Assembly (NCBI GenBank): GCA_903844155.1
Contig: CAIMSU010000321.1
Span: 1-38,685 of the forward strand
Direction of reading: 5' to 3'
DNA from: an uncultured Pseudomonadota bacterium
Lineage (GTDB): Bacteria; Myxococcota_A; UBA796; SXON01
Length of the DNA stretch: 38,685 nucleotides
This document shows positions 1 through 8,803 of the stretch, piece by piece. How positions within the stretch are numbered: the stretch's first letter is position 1; the number at the start of each line of letters is the position of its first letter. The notes under the pieces are model-generated. The model ran no database searches, was not told where the DNA came from, and saw nothing but the letters and a program-made list of their open reading frames with translations. The translations under genes and the position numbers were made by a program.

Positions 1-33
1 CATTTCTGGTACATCTACGATGTACCAGAAATG
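1..33. repeat. Perfect 15-bp inverted repeat (hairpin) at the window edge
   Basis: Bases 1-15 (CATTTCTGGTACATC) are the exact reverse complement of bases 19-33, with a 3-base centre (TAC). The element is much more AT-rich than the surrounding DNA. No T-run follows on either strand, so it does not look like a normal intrinsic terminator. It could be an operator, an intergenic palindrome, or an assembly fold-back at a contig end. It lies 87 bases before the first lipoprotein gene. Confidence 0.85.
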
Positions 34-119
34 CTCTCTGCAATTGTGGTAGACCTGCCCTAAACGCGCGTCCTGCTTCACACCCGCGCTGTCCGCGCGA
101 ACGCCCCGTCCGGTGAGCT

Positions 120-875
120 ATGGTGCGCGCGATGTTCCGCCTGAATCCCGTCACTGCTGTCGCTCCCTTCGTGGCCCTCGCGGCCTGCCATTTCTCGGCT
201 GCGACGAAGATCATCGGCGCCGACTCTGCGCCCGCGGTGGACTCTGGCGTCGCCACGACCGACAGCGCCGACACCGACACGGACGCGGACTCCAGCGCCC
301 CCGTCGACTCCGGCTCCGACACCGCCTCCGCGCTCCCGGCCAACATCGACGACGACGGCGACGGCTACACCGAGAACCAGGGCGACTGCAACGACGCGGA
401 CCCCGCGGTCCACCCCGACATCACCGACGGCTGCGACGGCGTCGACACCGACTGCGACGGGGTGACGGACGAGGACGCCCCAGACGACGCCTACGAGCCG
501 AACGATACCACCCCCTACAACCTCGGCAGCCTCGAAGACGACCCGACCAAATCCCTCACCGCCAACCTCAAGAACGACGACGACGTCGACCGCTACCAGT
601 TCACGATCGTCGACTCGGTGTTCGACTTCTTCGCCGTCAAGATCAACGTCTCGGACATCCCGGCAGACGCGACCTACATCATCACGCTCAACCGGCTGCG
701 CTCGGACGCCGACACACCGCTCGGGCAGGTCCAGCAGATCTTCGCGACGGGCACCGGCGCCATCGAGTACGACGACACCTCCAACTACGAGGACGGCGGC
801 GACTACGAGATCGTCATCCAGGCAGCGGCCGGCGCCTCCTGCGAGCACGACTACCTGCTGGCGGTCTCGCAGTAG
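120..875 (+). CDS. Short MopE-type metal-binding-repeat lipoprotein
   Basis: A 251-residue exported lipoprotein of unknown function. The N-terminus is a hydrophobic signal ending in the lipobox LAAC (Cys about residue 23), followed by a Ser/Thr/Asp-rich linker. Around residues 75-125 is one MopE-type unit (DDDGDGYTENQGDCNDADP then CDGVDTDCDGVTDED), a family named after the copper-binding MopE protein; its Asp clusters resemble calcium-binding loops. The C-terminal half (about 125-251) reads as a beta-rich domain (EPNDTTPYNLGSL, then DDDVDRYQFTI) resembling bacterial pre-peptidase C-terminal domains, where an EPND...A..LG opening and a D.D.Y.F motif are typical. A start at 132 is also possible. 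The stop codon directly touches the ATG of the next gene, so the two are surely co-transcribed. Metal binding is known for the family and was not tested here. Confidence 0.85.
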   Translation: MVRAMFRLNPVTAVAPFVALAACHFSAATKIIGADSAPAVDSGVATTDSADTDTDADSSAPVDSGSDTASALPANIDDDGDGYTENQGDCNDADPAVHPDITDGCDGVDTDCDGVTDEDAPDDAYEPNDTTPYNLGSLEDDPTKSLTANLKNDDDVDRYQFTIVDSVFDFFAVKINVSDIPADATYIITLNRLRSDADTPLGQVQQIFATGTGAIEYDDTSNYEDGGDYEIVIQAAAGASCEHDYLLAVSQ

Positions 876-2678
876 ATGACGCGGCTCGCGCTCCTGATCG
901 GTCTTTTCGCGCTTTGTGGCTGCGATCAGGACGGCGACGGCTGGGCCTGGCCGGGTGACTGCAACGACGCCGACCCGCTCGTCCACCCGGGCGCCACGGA
1001 ATTCTGCGGGGGCATCGACGAGAACTGCAACGGGCTCATCGACGACGGCGCCATCGGCATTTTCTACCAGGATCTCGACGGCGACGGGCAGGGCAACCCC
1101 GCGGCCCCCTACACGGTCGACGGGTGCACCGCGCCACCCGGCCTCGTCGCCGACGCACGCGACTGCGACGACCTCGACCCCGCTGTCTACGATGGCGCCG
1201 ACGAGCTCTGCAACGGCGTCGACGACGACTGCGACGGCCTCATCGACGACGCCGACCCCAGCGCCGATCCCAACGATATGACCACCTGGTACTTCGACGA
1301 CGACGGCGACGGGTTCGCGGGCGACCGCACCGAGCAGCGTTGCACCTCGGTGTTCGGCCAGGCGATGGCGCCGACGGACTGCGACGACACCAACCCCCGG
1401 GTCTTTCCGGGCGCGCCCGAGGTCTGCGGCGACGGCGCGGTGGACGACTGCAACAACCCGGACGCCGCGGTGTGCGGGTTCACGGGCCTACGGACCGCTG
1501 CGAACGCGACGGGCAGGTTCATCGGGACCGCCAACAACGTCATCGGCGGCGCGTACCTGATGAAGGACCTGGATGGCGACGGGATTGTCGACCTGCTCGC
1601 CGGGTCGGAGACCGCGTCGCTCGGGCGGGGCGCGCTTTGGGTGATCCGCGGCCCGCTCACGGGTGGCCGGACACTCAGCGGCGGCCTGGCCGGCGATACG
1701 GGCGCAGGGCTCGGTGGCGCGATGGTCGACGCCGGGGACCTCGACGGGGACGGCCTTCCGGACCTGGTGATCGCCGCCCGGGGAACGGACTCGCTCTCCG
1801 GCGCGCTGTACGGCGTCTCGGGCGCCCCGCAGAGCGGATTCCCAGGGAACGCCGCCTGGGTCGCTGCAGGGGGCCCGGGCGAAGGGGCGGGCTACGCGTT
1901 GCTCGGCCCGGGTGACACGGACGGCGACGGCGTCAACGAGCTGTACATCGTCGGGCAGGCGGGCGACGGGACCGCGTCGTTGTGGCACACGAACGGACGC
2001 CCGCCGACCGTGCTGGCGGACCGCCTCACGGCGCCGGAGTGGACCTCGACGTTCGGCGATGCCATGGCGGCGACGGGCGACGTCGACGGCGATGGGCTGC
2101 CGGACGTCGCCATCGGCGACCCGTCCGTGTCCCGCATCTGGCTGGCGCACGGGGGCGAGCCGGACGTTGCCGAGGGCGTGCTGACGACCGGGAATTGCGG
2201 GGCTGCCCTCGCCGGTGTCGGCGACGTGGATGGGGACGGGCTGGCCGACCTCGCCAGCGCTTGCCCGGGCCGGACCGTCGACGTGACCGTGCCGGTCTAC
2301 GGCTGGGACGGGCTCGCGCTCTCTGAGCTTGGGAACATCGACATCAACGCGCGCTCCTCCACCGGCGGTGAGTCGCTGGCAGCCGTCGCGGACGTGAACG
2401 GGGACGGCTTGCCCGAGCTCGCGGTCGGCCTGGCGACGGCGAGCCTGCCGAATCTCAGCGAAGGTGGGGTAGCTGTGGTGCTGAGCCCCATCCGCCTCGG
2501 CACGGCCGACGACGCCCCGATCACCGGCGGCGCGGCGAACACCGATCTCGGCCGCACGCTCGTGAGCGGCGACGCCAACGGCGACGGGTTTGACGATCTG
2601 CTGGTGGAAGCCGGCCCCGCGCGCGACACCGTCGGCGGCACCAGCCAGCTCCTGCTCTTCCCCTACCAGCTCCCCTGA
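876..2678 (+). CDS. MopE-repeat / FG-GAP beta-propeller lipoprotein
   Basis: A 600-residue surface or periplasmic lipoprotein. The signal is very short and ends in lipobox LCGC (Cys 16), with the first metal-binding repeat starting at once (CDQDGDGW). Three MopE-type units (about 16-200) carry GDCNDADP- and CDGxDDDCDG-like signatures. Residues about 220-600 hold seven FG-GAP/VCBS-like motifs of the form D.DGDG..DL (for example DLDGDGIVDLLAG, GDLDGDGLPDLVIA, GDANGDGFDDLLVE), which fits a seven-bladed integrin-alpha-like propeller with a calcium loop in each blade. The ATG follows the preceding TAG with no gap, implying coupled translation. Family knowledge suggests calcium-stabilised adhesion or scaffold roles; the ligand cannot be told from sequence. 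Confidence 0.88.
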   Translation: MTRLALLIGLFALCGCDQDGDGWAWPGDCNDADPLVHPGATEFCGGIDENCNGLIDDGAIGIFYQDLDGDGQGNPAAPYTVDGCTAPPGLVADARDCDDLDPAVYDGADELCNGVDDDCDGLIDDADPSADPNDMTTWYFDDDGDGFAGDRTEQRCTSVFGQAMAPTDCDDTNPRVFPGAPEVCGDGAVDDCNNPDAAVCGFTGLRTAANATGRFIGTANNVIGGAYLMKDLDGDGIVDLLAGSETASLGRGALWVIRGPLTGGRTLSGGLAGDTGAGLGGAMVDAGDLDGDGLPDLVIAARGTDSLSGALYGVSGAPQSGFPGNAAWVAAGGPGEGAGYALLGPGDTDGDGVNELYIVGQAGDGTASLWHTNGRPPTVLADRLTAPEWTSTFGDAMAATGDVDGDGLPDVAIGDPSVSRIWLAHGGEPDVAEGVLTTGNCGAALAGVGDVDGDGLADLASACPGRTVDVTVPVYGWDGLALSELGNIDINARSSTGGESLAAVADVNGDGLPELAVGLATASLPNLSEGGVAVVLSPIRLGTADDAPITGGAANTDLGRTLVSGDANGDGFDDLLVEAGPARDTVGGTSQLLLFPYQLP

Positions 2679-2717
2679 CCCCTTGACGTTCGGGCCCGTG
2701 CGAGCGACGTTCCAGCC

Positions 2718-2963
2718 ATGCTCGCCCTCTTCAAGACGCTGTGGCTCTACTGGAACCGGGGCAACCGGGCGCTGCTCAAGGGCCAGAGCCGCGTCATCAT
2801 GACGGCCGCCTACCTCTTCGGGATCGGGCCGGTGGCGCTGGTGTTCCGCGTTCTTCGCCGGACGTTGCTCGACCGCGGGCCTGCGCTGCCGGGCGTGCAG
2901 AGCCACTGGCTGGCACGCACGGACGGCGAGGCGACGATGAAGGACGCCAGCCGGCCGTTCTGA
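2718..2963 (+). CDS. Small membrane protein of unknown function
   Basis: An 81-residue protein that I do not recognise with certainty. The N-terminus (LFKTLWLYWNRGNRALLKGQ) looks amphipathic and basic. A hydrophobic stretch at about residues 28-45 (IMTAAYLFGIGPVALVFRVL) could be one membrane segment, followed by a basic then hydrophilic tail. It resembles small one-helix proteins that sit beside transferases in some bacterial clusters, but that is only a resemblance. It lies between the lipoprotein pair and the nitrilase gene on the same strand, 16 bases before the latter, so it may be the first gene of that operon. Confidence 0.6.
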   Translation: MLALFKTLWLYWNRGNRALLKGQSRVIMTAAYLFGIGPVALVFRVLRRTLLDRGPALPGVQSHWLARTDGEATMKDASRPF

Positions 2964-2979
2964 CGGAATAGTTCAGCCC

Positions 2980-3786
2980 ATGCTCGTCGCCTGCGCCCAG
3001 CTTTGCAGCACCGCCGACGTGGCGCGGAACCTCGCGGCGGTCGAGCGGCAGGTGCGGCGGGCAACGGCGCTCGGGGCCGGCCTGGTCGCCACGCCCGAGA
3101 ACACGACGTTTCTCGGCCCTTCGGCCACGAAGATCGCGTTGGCGGAGCCGTTGAATGGCCCGACGAACCGGGCGCTCGGGGACATCGCCCGAAGCGCGCG
3201 GGTCTGGATGCTCGTCGGGTCGGTCGCCGAGGCAGGCGACGGGCAGCGCTGCTACAACACCTCGCTGCTCTTCGATGCGGAGGGGCAGCTCCGGGCGAGC
3301 TACCGGAAGATCCACCTGTTCGACGTGGACATCCCCGGCGGCCCCAGCTTTGCTGAGTCGAGCATGGTGATCCCCGGGGACTCCCTGGTCACCGCGGACT
3401 CGCCCCTCGGGCGCATCGGCCTCTCCATCTGCTTTGACCTGCGTTTTCCTGAGCACTACGCCGGACTCGTCGCCCGCGGCGCCACCGTTCTCACGGTCCC
3501 GAGCGCCTTCACGGTCCCGACGGGGAAGGACCATTGGCACGTCCTTTTGCGGGCGCGCGCCATCGAGTCGCAGGCCTACGTGCTCGCGCCCGCGCAGGAC
3601 GGCCAGCACGACGACAGCCCGAATCCACGACGTTCCTACGGCCATTCCCTCATCGTCGACCCGTGGGGCCGGGTGCTGGCAGACGCTGGGGAGGGCGATC
3701 CCGATGGCCTCGCCCTCGCAGACATCGACCCCACCCTGGTCAGCACGATCCGCGCCGCGATCCCGATGCGCCGGCCCACGGCATGA
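2980..3786 (+). CDS. Carbon-nitrogen hydrolase (nitrilase superfamily, Nit1/NitA-like)
   Basis: A 268-residue cytoplasmic amidase-type enzyme, full length for the family. The Glu-Lys-Cys catalytic triad is visible: E40 in ATPENTTF, K110 in SYRKIHLFD and C151 in SICFDLRFPE. The KIHLFD and CFDLRFPE signatures place it close to the Nit1 / omega-amidase branch, whose members hydrolyse deaminated glutathione or short omega-amides (family knowledge; substrate inferred). No signal peptide. Its TGA overlaps the ATG of the next gene (ATGA at 3783-3786), so it is co-translated with the membrane protein and ABC ATPase that follow, an unusual partnership for a housekeeping metabolite-repair enzyme. Confidence 0.92.
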   Translation: MLVACAQLCSTADVARNLAAVERQVRRATALGAGLVATPENTTFLGPSATKIALAEPLNGPTNRALGDIARSARVWMLVGSVAEAGDGQRCYNTSLLFDAEGQLRASYRKIHLFDVDIPGGPSFAESSMVIPGDSLVTADSPLGRIGLSICFDLRFPEHYAGLVARGATVLTVPSAFTVPTGKDHWHVLLRARAIESQAYVLAPAQDGQHDDSPNPRRSYGHSLIVDPWGRVLADAGEGDPDGLALADIDPTLVSTIRAAIPMRRPTA

Positions 3787-5105
3787 CGGCAAACCCCTAC
3801 CAACGCGCCTTCGCCCGGGCCCGCCACGCGCGCGGCTTCGACGCCGTGCCCATCCTCTCGATCATCGGCGGTGCGCTCGCGGCCGCCCTCGTCCGCGCGA
3901 ACGTCTACGACTTTGCGCCTGGCCTCGCCCACCACACCCCGCTCGCGGCGGACGCTGCCGCAGGGCTCGTCGCCCGCGTGGGCCTCCTCCTCGCCGCCGG
4001 CCTCACGCTCGGGACTTTTGACATCGTCGTGCGCGGTCCGGACCGCGCCGTCCTCGACATCCATCCGTTGCTGCCGGGCCCCTGGTACGCCTCACGCGTG
4101 ACCGAATCGGCGCGGGTCCGCCTGCCCTGGCTCCTCGCCGGGCTCGCGGCGCTCTGGCCCCTCGCGGACGCCCGCGCGCTGTTCTTCTGCGGCACGGCGC
4201 TCGCGGGGGCCTGGTTCGCTGGCCTCGGCGTTGGCATCGGCGTCAACCTCGCCGCCCCCGCGATCGGCCTGGACGCGCGGTTCACCGGGGCCCTTGACGC
4301 CATCCGGGGCGTGAACCCCCGCCTGCAGGCGGCCCTGCTCTACGCGCCCGGCGCCGCCCTCGGCATCGCTGGCATGGGCATCCTCGGCGGCACAGAAGGG
4401 CTCTCCGCGAGCCTCGGCGGGTCGCCCTCCCCGCTCCTCCTGCTCCCCTGGGCGCTCGGCGCCGCCGGCATCATCCTCGGCCGGGCCGCTGCTCCCAACG
4501 CCGCCCGCCTCCCGGCCCTGCTCGGGGAGATCGACGCCGCCTACGCCAACGCAGACGCGCCCGACGAAGCCAGGATTGTGTACCTCCAATGGGCGGTCCG
4601 CTTCCTCCCGACGCGCCTGCAGATCCACGTCCTCCGGGAGCTTCGGCACGTGTGGCGCGGCGAGCGCGGGTGGGCGACGGGCGCGTGGGGTCTGGCCATC
4701 GTCGCGGCCGTAGCAGGCTGGGCGGGCCAACTGTGGGCCGCGGCCGGGCTTGTTCTGGTGATCGCGGGCGTTGGCGCGCGGCTGACGGCGCTGGAGCCGG
4801 CGTGGATCGCGGAGGGCCTCGGCCTCACCGCCGGCACCGTCAAGCGGGCGAGGGCGCTGGCGGTCGCTGGAGTCGCAAGCCCGGTCGCGATGGCGGCTGG
4901 AGCCGCGTTCGTGCTCCATCATGGCGGCGCGGGGGTGGTCGCTGCAGCGGTGCTCGTCGGCGTTTGTGCGGTTGGAGCATCCGTTTCCGTGCGCGTCGGG
5001 CGCGCCTACGTCCCGGTCGCCGTGCTGCTCGCCGGAGCCATCGCCGGCCTGTACGACGGCGGCGCATGGCTGTGGGCTCAGCCGTTATGGGGCTGGGGCC
5101 CATGA
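3783..5105 (+). CDS. Polytopic membrane protein, probable ABC exporter permease
   Basis: A 440-residue integral membrane protein, rich in Ala/Leu/Gly with roughly ten hydrophobic segments (for example about residues 15-35, 60-80, 110-150, 180-205, 215-235, 290-330, 340-360, 370-435). No family motif that I can name. The start at 3783 is fixed by the ATGA overlap with the nitrilase gene; the open frame reaches further upstream, but that part would overlap the nitrilase gene heavily. Its own stop overlaps the ATG of the ABC ATPase (ATGA at 5102-5105). Such a strict permease-ATPase pairing suggests it is the membrane subunit of an ABC-2-like exporter. This is inferred from context; substrate unknown. 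Confidence 0.75.
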   Translation: MTANPYQRAFARARHARGFDAVPILSIIGGALAAALVRANVYDFAPGLAHHTPLAADAAAGLVARVGLLLAAGLTLGTFDIVVRGPDRAVLDIHPLLPGPWYASRVTESARVRLPWLLAGLAALWPLADARALFFCGTALAGAWFAGLGVGIGVNLAAPAIGLDARFTGALDAIRGVNPRLQAALLYAPGAALGIAGMGILGGTEGLSASLGGSPSPLLLLPWALGAAGIILGRAAAPNAARLPALLGEIDAAYANADAPDEARIVYLQWAVRFLPTRLQIHVLRELRHVWRGERGWATGAWGLAIVAAVAGWAGQLWAAAGLVLVIAGVGARLTALEPAWIAEGLGLTAGTVKRARALAVAGVASPVAMAAGAAFVLHHGGAGVVAAAVLVGVCAVGASVSVRVGRAYVPVAVLLAGAIAGLYDGGAWLWAQPLWGWGP

Positions 5106-5788
5106 TCGTGCTCACCGGCCTCCGCAAGCAGTTCGGCGCGACCGTCGCCGTCGACCACGTCGATCTGGTCGTGCATCCTGGCGAGTTCGTCGGCTTGATC
5201 GGTCACAACGGCGCGGGGAAGTCGACGCTCTTGAAGATGCTCGCTGGCCTGCTCCTGCCGACGGCCGGCACCGTCCAACTGGCGGGCGTCGACATGTACG
5301 CGGACCCGAGCCGCGCGCGCGAGAAGCTCGGCTTCGTCCCGGAAGAAGCGCCGCTGTGGGACTACCTCTCGGCGCGCGAGTTCCTCGAGTTCGTGATCGC
5401 CGTGCGCGGGAAGGGCGACATCGCCGCAGCCGTGGAGCTGACCGGCCTCGGCTCGGACGCCGACCGCCTCATCCGCGAATACTCGCAGGGCATGCGACGA
5501 AAGACAGCGTTGGCGGCTGCGCTCGTCGCCGAGCCACCCGTGATCGTGCTCGACGAGGCGCTCAACGGCCTCGACCCGCCGAGCGCTGCGCGGACGAAGG
5601 CGGTGCTCAAGGAGCGCTGTCAGGACGGGGCTTGCGTGCTCTTTTCGACGCACATCGTCGAGACCGTCGAGGCCGTCGCCGACCGGGTCGTGATGATGTC
5701 CAAGGGCAGGGTTGTCGACGACCGGTGCGTCGCGGACATTCCGCCCGGCGGGCTCGAAAAGCTGTTCCTTGGGCAGATCAGCGAGTGA
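5102..5788 (+). CDS. ABC transporter ATP-binding protein
   Basis: A 228-residue nucleotide-binding subunit with every expected motif: Walker A GHNGAGKS (residues 34-41), ABC signature in a degenerate form YSQGM (127-131, in place of LSGGQ), Walker B VIVLDE (147-152) followed by the D-loop GLDPPS, and the H-loop His in STHIVE. The SQGMRRK signature is characteristic of the ABC-2 / drug- and gliding-type exporter ATPases (CcmA, GldA and NodI-like). Start taken at 5102 because of the ATGA overlap with the membrane gene; an in-frame ATG at 5087 would overlap further. It is the last gene of this operon; lipA converges on it with a gap of 24 bases. Confidence 0.93.
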   Translation: MIVLTGLRKQFGATVAVDHVDLVVHPGEFVGLIGHNGAGKSTLLKMLAGLLLPTAGTVQLAGVDMYADPSRAREKLGFVPEEAPLWDYLSAREFLEFVIAVRGKGDIAAAVELTGLGSDADRLIREYSQGMRRKTALAAALVAEPPVIVLDEALNGLDPPSAARTKAVLKERCQDGACVLFSTHIVETVEAVADRVVMMSKGRVVDDRCVADIPPGGLEKLFLGQISE

Positions 5789-5812
5789 TCCCGGGGGGCG
5801 ACGACTCCTGCC

Positions 5813-6730
5813 CTACGGTCCGGCTGAGGCGCCGTCCACGCCCGTCGCCGGCACCGTCGCGCGCTTCCGCAGGAAGTCGTTGATGAAGAACTCGCCGGCC
5901 TTGTAGCTGGACCGGACGAGCGGCCCGCTGGCGACGTAGCGAAAGCCCATCGCCTCGCCCGCGATCCGCAAGCGATCGAACGTCTCCGGCGTGACGTACT
6001 CCTGCACCTGCAGGTGGTTCAGCGAGGGGCGTAGATACTGGCCCAACGTCAGGAAATCCACGGCCTCGGCCCGCAAGAGCCGCATGGCGTCGAGCACCTC
6101 GGCCTCCGTCTCGCCGTGACCGAGCTGGATGGAGGTCTTCGTCATCTGGCCGGGGCGGCCGTGTGCATGCGCGAGAACCGTGATGGACTGGGCCCAATTC
6201 GCGCGGGGATCGCGCACGGGCACCTGCAGCCGGGGCACCGTCTCGACGTTGTGGCCGAGCACGTCGGGCCGCGCGTCCAGCACGAGGTCGACGAGGTCCG
6301 ACCGCCCGGAGAAGTCCGGGATCAACGTCTCGATCAGCGTGTTCGGGCTGGCCGCCCGGATCGCCCGGATGCACGCGGCGAAATGACCCGCGCCCTGATC
6401 GGACAGATCGTCGCGGTTCACGCTCGTGACCACGACATAATCCAGCTCCATCCCGGCGATCGCCGCGGCCACGTTCTGCGGCTCGGCGGGGTCCGGCGCC
6501 GCCGGCTTGCGGGACGTGTCGACGGCGCAGAACCGGCAGCCGCGCGTACAGGTGTCCCCAAGCACCATGAACGTCGCGGTGCCACCGTTCCAGCACTCGC
6601 CGATGTTGGGGCACTGGGCCTCCTCACACACGGTGTGCAGGCCGAGCTCGCGGGCACGCCCTTTGATGGCGTTGTACCGGTCACCTCCGGGCATCTTGAC
6701 CTTCAGCCATTCGGGCTTGCCGCGTTGCAT
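5813..6730 (-). CDS. lipA: Lipoyl synthase
   Basis: A 305-residue radical-SAM enzyme that inserts two sulfurs into the octanoyl chain carried on E2 and GcvH proteins, the last step of lipoate biosynthesis. Both iron-sulfur cluster motifs are present: the auxiliary cluster C35-x4-C40-x5-C46 (CEEAQCPNIGEC) and the radical-SAM CxxxCxxC at C61, C65, C68 (CTRGCRFC). The C-terminal RSSY motif, whose Ser binds the auxiliary cluster, is present in GPLVRSSYKA. Length is normal. The start MQRGKPEWLK fits the family N-terminus. No lipB or lipA paralogue lies nearby, so it stands alone and is divergent from the aconitase-like gene. Confidence 0.96.
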   Translation of the reverse strand: MQRGKPEWLKVKMPGGDRYNAIKGRARELGLHTVCEEAQCPNIGECWNGGTATFMVLGDTCTRGCRFCAVDTSRKPAAPDPAEPQNVAAAIAGMELDYVVVTSVNRDDLSDQGAGHFAACIRAIRAASPNTLIETLIPDFSGRSDLVDLVLDARPDVLGHNVETVPRLQVPVRDPRANWAQSITVLAHAHGRPGQMTKTSIQLGHGETEAEVLDAMRLLRAEAVDFLTLGQYLRPSLNHLQVQEYVTPETFDRLRIAGEAMGFRYVASGPLVRSSYKAGEFFINDFLRKRATVPATGVDGASAGP

Positions 6731-6844
6731 GGATCGACCTCGGGGGCGGGACGTAGCCGTGACCACCGCGGCGGGCAAGCCGGACGGCCACGTCGTACCG
6801 CCCGCGAACGTTTCTTGATAGCCCGCACCCTTTCGGGCACTGCG

Positions 6845-8761
6845 ATGAAGCTCACCGGCCGGGTCCTCTACCTCACCGACGACGGCGACCCCATCCGTCA
6901 GCAACTGGACGGCGTGAACCTCGACTATTCGGGTCAGCCGCTCCATTACGGCGTCAACACGGACCTGATGATCTCGGGCGCAGCCTGCACGCTCGGGTAC
7001 ACGGGCCCCATCCTCGGACCGTGGTTCCTTGAGAATTTCAAGGAGGTCGTCCGCAACGACGACGTCCGCAGCGGCGGCTTCCAGGTGATTGTCGGGGGGG
7101 ACGCTTACGGATCCGGTAGCTCGCGCGAGGTCGCGGTCGTCGCGCACCAGGGCGCCGGCATCGAGCTGGTGGTCGCGCGCAGCTTCCAGCGGATCTTCCA
7201 GGAGAACATGGTGTACGGCGGCATGCCGTTCACCACGGACCTCACGGTCGTCGACCGGCTGAAGTCCGGCGAGGACGTTGACGTGCGCGGGTTCTTTGCG
7301 GCGTTGCCCCCATTCTTCCGGCAGGTGGCGGAGGAGGGCGGCCTGCTCGCTTACGGCATCAAGCTGCTCGGCGGCCAGATCCAGCCCTGCTACGCCACGA
7401 ACGTGCCCACGCGACCGCTCAACGCGGTTGAGAAGATCATCGCTCGGAAAGCGTGGATCGGCGCCGATAAACCCGACGGTCTCGCGGCCGTGGCGCCCGG
7501 GGACCAGGTCCTTTGCCGCGCCGGCTTCCGCGGCGTGCACGAGTACACGGCCGGGATGGTCGTGGCGCTCTACAAGGAGGCGTTCGGGTCCGCGCCGATG
7601 ACCGATCCCAGCCTCATCGCCGCGTTTGAGGACCATTTTGTCCTCATCGACGAAGCGACCGTACCGGCCAACGTCAAGAAGGCGCGTCTGGAGCCCGCAC
7701 GCCAGCTCACCCGCGAGATGGTCGAGGCCTGCGACGCGTTCGGCATCCGCCTGCACGGCCCCGGGCGCGCGTACAAGGCCGGCGTCTGCCACCGCATCGT
7801 CGTCGAGGACTACGCACGGCCCGGCACGATCGTGGTGCTCACCGACTCGCACACGCCCACTGCCGGCGTTCTCAACTGCTTTTCGTTCGGCGTGGGCTCC
7901 ACGGCGATGGCGTTCGCGTTCCGCACCGGGCTCATCCCCGTCACCGTCCCCAAGGTCGTCCGCATCCTCGTCCATGGCTCGCCCAAAGGCGGCCTTTCCC
8001 CGAAGGATCTCATCCTCCACCTCATCGGCGATCCGTATTTCCGCGAAGAGCAGTGGCGCACCTCCCCCACCGACACCTGCGTCATGCAGTTCGGCGGCTC
8101 TGCCCTCGATAATTGGTCGGTCGACGAGCTCTCCGTGCTCACCAACATGACCGTGGAAGGCGGCCTGATGACGGGCGTCGTCGAACCCTGCCAGCCCATC
8201 CGTGACTTCCTCCTCGCCCGCCGCGGCTCGGACATGCAGTCCGAGATGGTCCACCCCGACGACGATGCCGTCTACGAGCGGGTGATCGACGTGGACCTCG
8301 ACGCCGTGCCGCTCACCGTCGCCACCCCCGGCGACAGTCGCAACCGGATCACGCTCGCCGCCGTCGGCGATGTCGCCATCCACAACGTCGTCATCGCGTC
8401 CTGCACGGGCGGCTCACTCGCCGATCTGCGCGCCGCCGCCGACGTCCTGCGCGGTCGCACCGTCGCCGCGGGCGTTCGGGTCACGGTCACGCCAAGCTCC
8501 GCGGACGTCGCTGCCGACGCCCAGCGCGAGGGGTTGCTGGACCTCTTCCGTGCGCTCGGCGCCGTTGTGACGCCGCCTGGCTGCGGATCGTGCATCGGCA
8601 ACGGCCCGGGGATCCCGCTGGCGGGCGAGGTCACCGCGAGCACGACGAACCGGAATTTTGACCGTCGGATGGGGTCCGCAGGCCCGGTGTACCTGGTCAG
8701 CCCGGCCATCGCAGCGGCGAGCGCGGTCACGGGGCGGCTCACGGACCCCCGGGCGTTGTAG
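6845..8761 (+). CDS. Aconitase-family hydratase, swivel domain fused N-terminally to the 4Fe-4S large domain
   Basis: A 638-residue fusion. Residues 1 to about 185 form an aconitase swivel (LeuD-like) domain with the substrate-binding loop GDAYGSGSSRE (85-95). Residues about 193-638 form the catalytic aconitase/LeuC region, with LTDSHTPTAGVLNCFSFG-type signature and the three 4Fe-4S cysteines C520 (ASCTGG), C580 and C583 (GCGSCIGNGPG). Classical aconitase A and LeuCD have the swivel after the large domain; AcnB has it before but adds an N-terminal helical HEAT-like domain, absent here. It should dehydrate/rehydrate a 2-hydroxy acid such as citrate, isopropylmalate, homocitrate or methylcitrate, but the substrate is not set by what I can see. 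A small GCCCG/CGGGC hairpin (6821-6838) lies just before the ATG. Confidence 0.88.
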   Translation: MKLTGRVLYLTDDGDPIRQQLDGVNLDYSGQPLHYGVNTDLMISGAACTLGYTGPILGPWFLENFKEVVRNDDVRSGGFQVIVGGDAYGSGSSREVAVVAHQGAGIELVVARSFQRIFQENMVYGGMPFTTDLTVVDRLKSGEDVDVRGFFAALPPFFRQVAEEGGLLAYGIKLLGGQIQPCYATNVPTRPLNAVEKIIARKAWIGADKPDGLAAVAPGDQVLCRAGFRGVHEYTAGMVVALYKEAFGSAPMTDPSLIAAFEDHFVLIDEATVPANVKKARLEPARQLTREMVEACDAFGIRLHGPGRAYKAGVCHRIVVEDYARPGTIVVLTDSHTPTAGVLNCFSFGVGSTAMAFAFRTGLIPVTVPKVVRILVHGSPKGGLSPKDLILHLIGDPYFREEQWRTSPTDTCVMQFGGSALDNWSVDELSVLTNMTVEGGLMTGVVEPCQPIRDFLLARRGSDMQSEMVHPDDDAVYERVIDVDLDAVPLTVATPGDSRNRITLAAVGDVAIHNVVIASCTGGSLADLRAAADVLRGRTVAAGVRVTVTPSSADVAADAQREGLLDLFRALGAVVTPPGCGSCIGNGPGIPLAGEVTASTTNRNFDRRMGSAGPVYLVSPAIAAASAVTGRLTDPRAL

Positions 8762-8803
8762 CTGCCCCCGGCCCCCGAACGCGCCCGCCGAGACTTCTCA
8801 GCG

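Noticed and set aside
1488-2906. 472-codon minus-strand open frame
   Set aside because: Opposite the MopE/FG-GAP lipoprotein, with Arg/Val/Asp-rich nonsense composition.
6116-6844. Upstream extension of the aconitase-like frame through lipA
   Set aside because: It runs antisense to lipA and has no domain; the family N-terminus starts at 6845.
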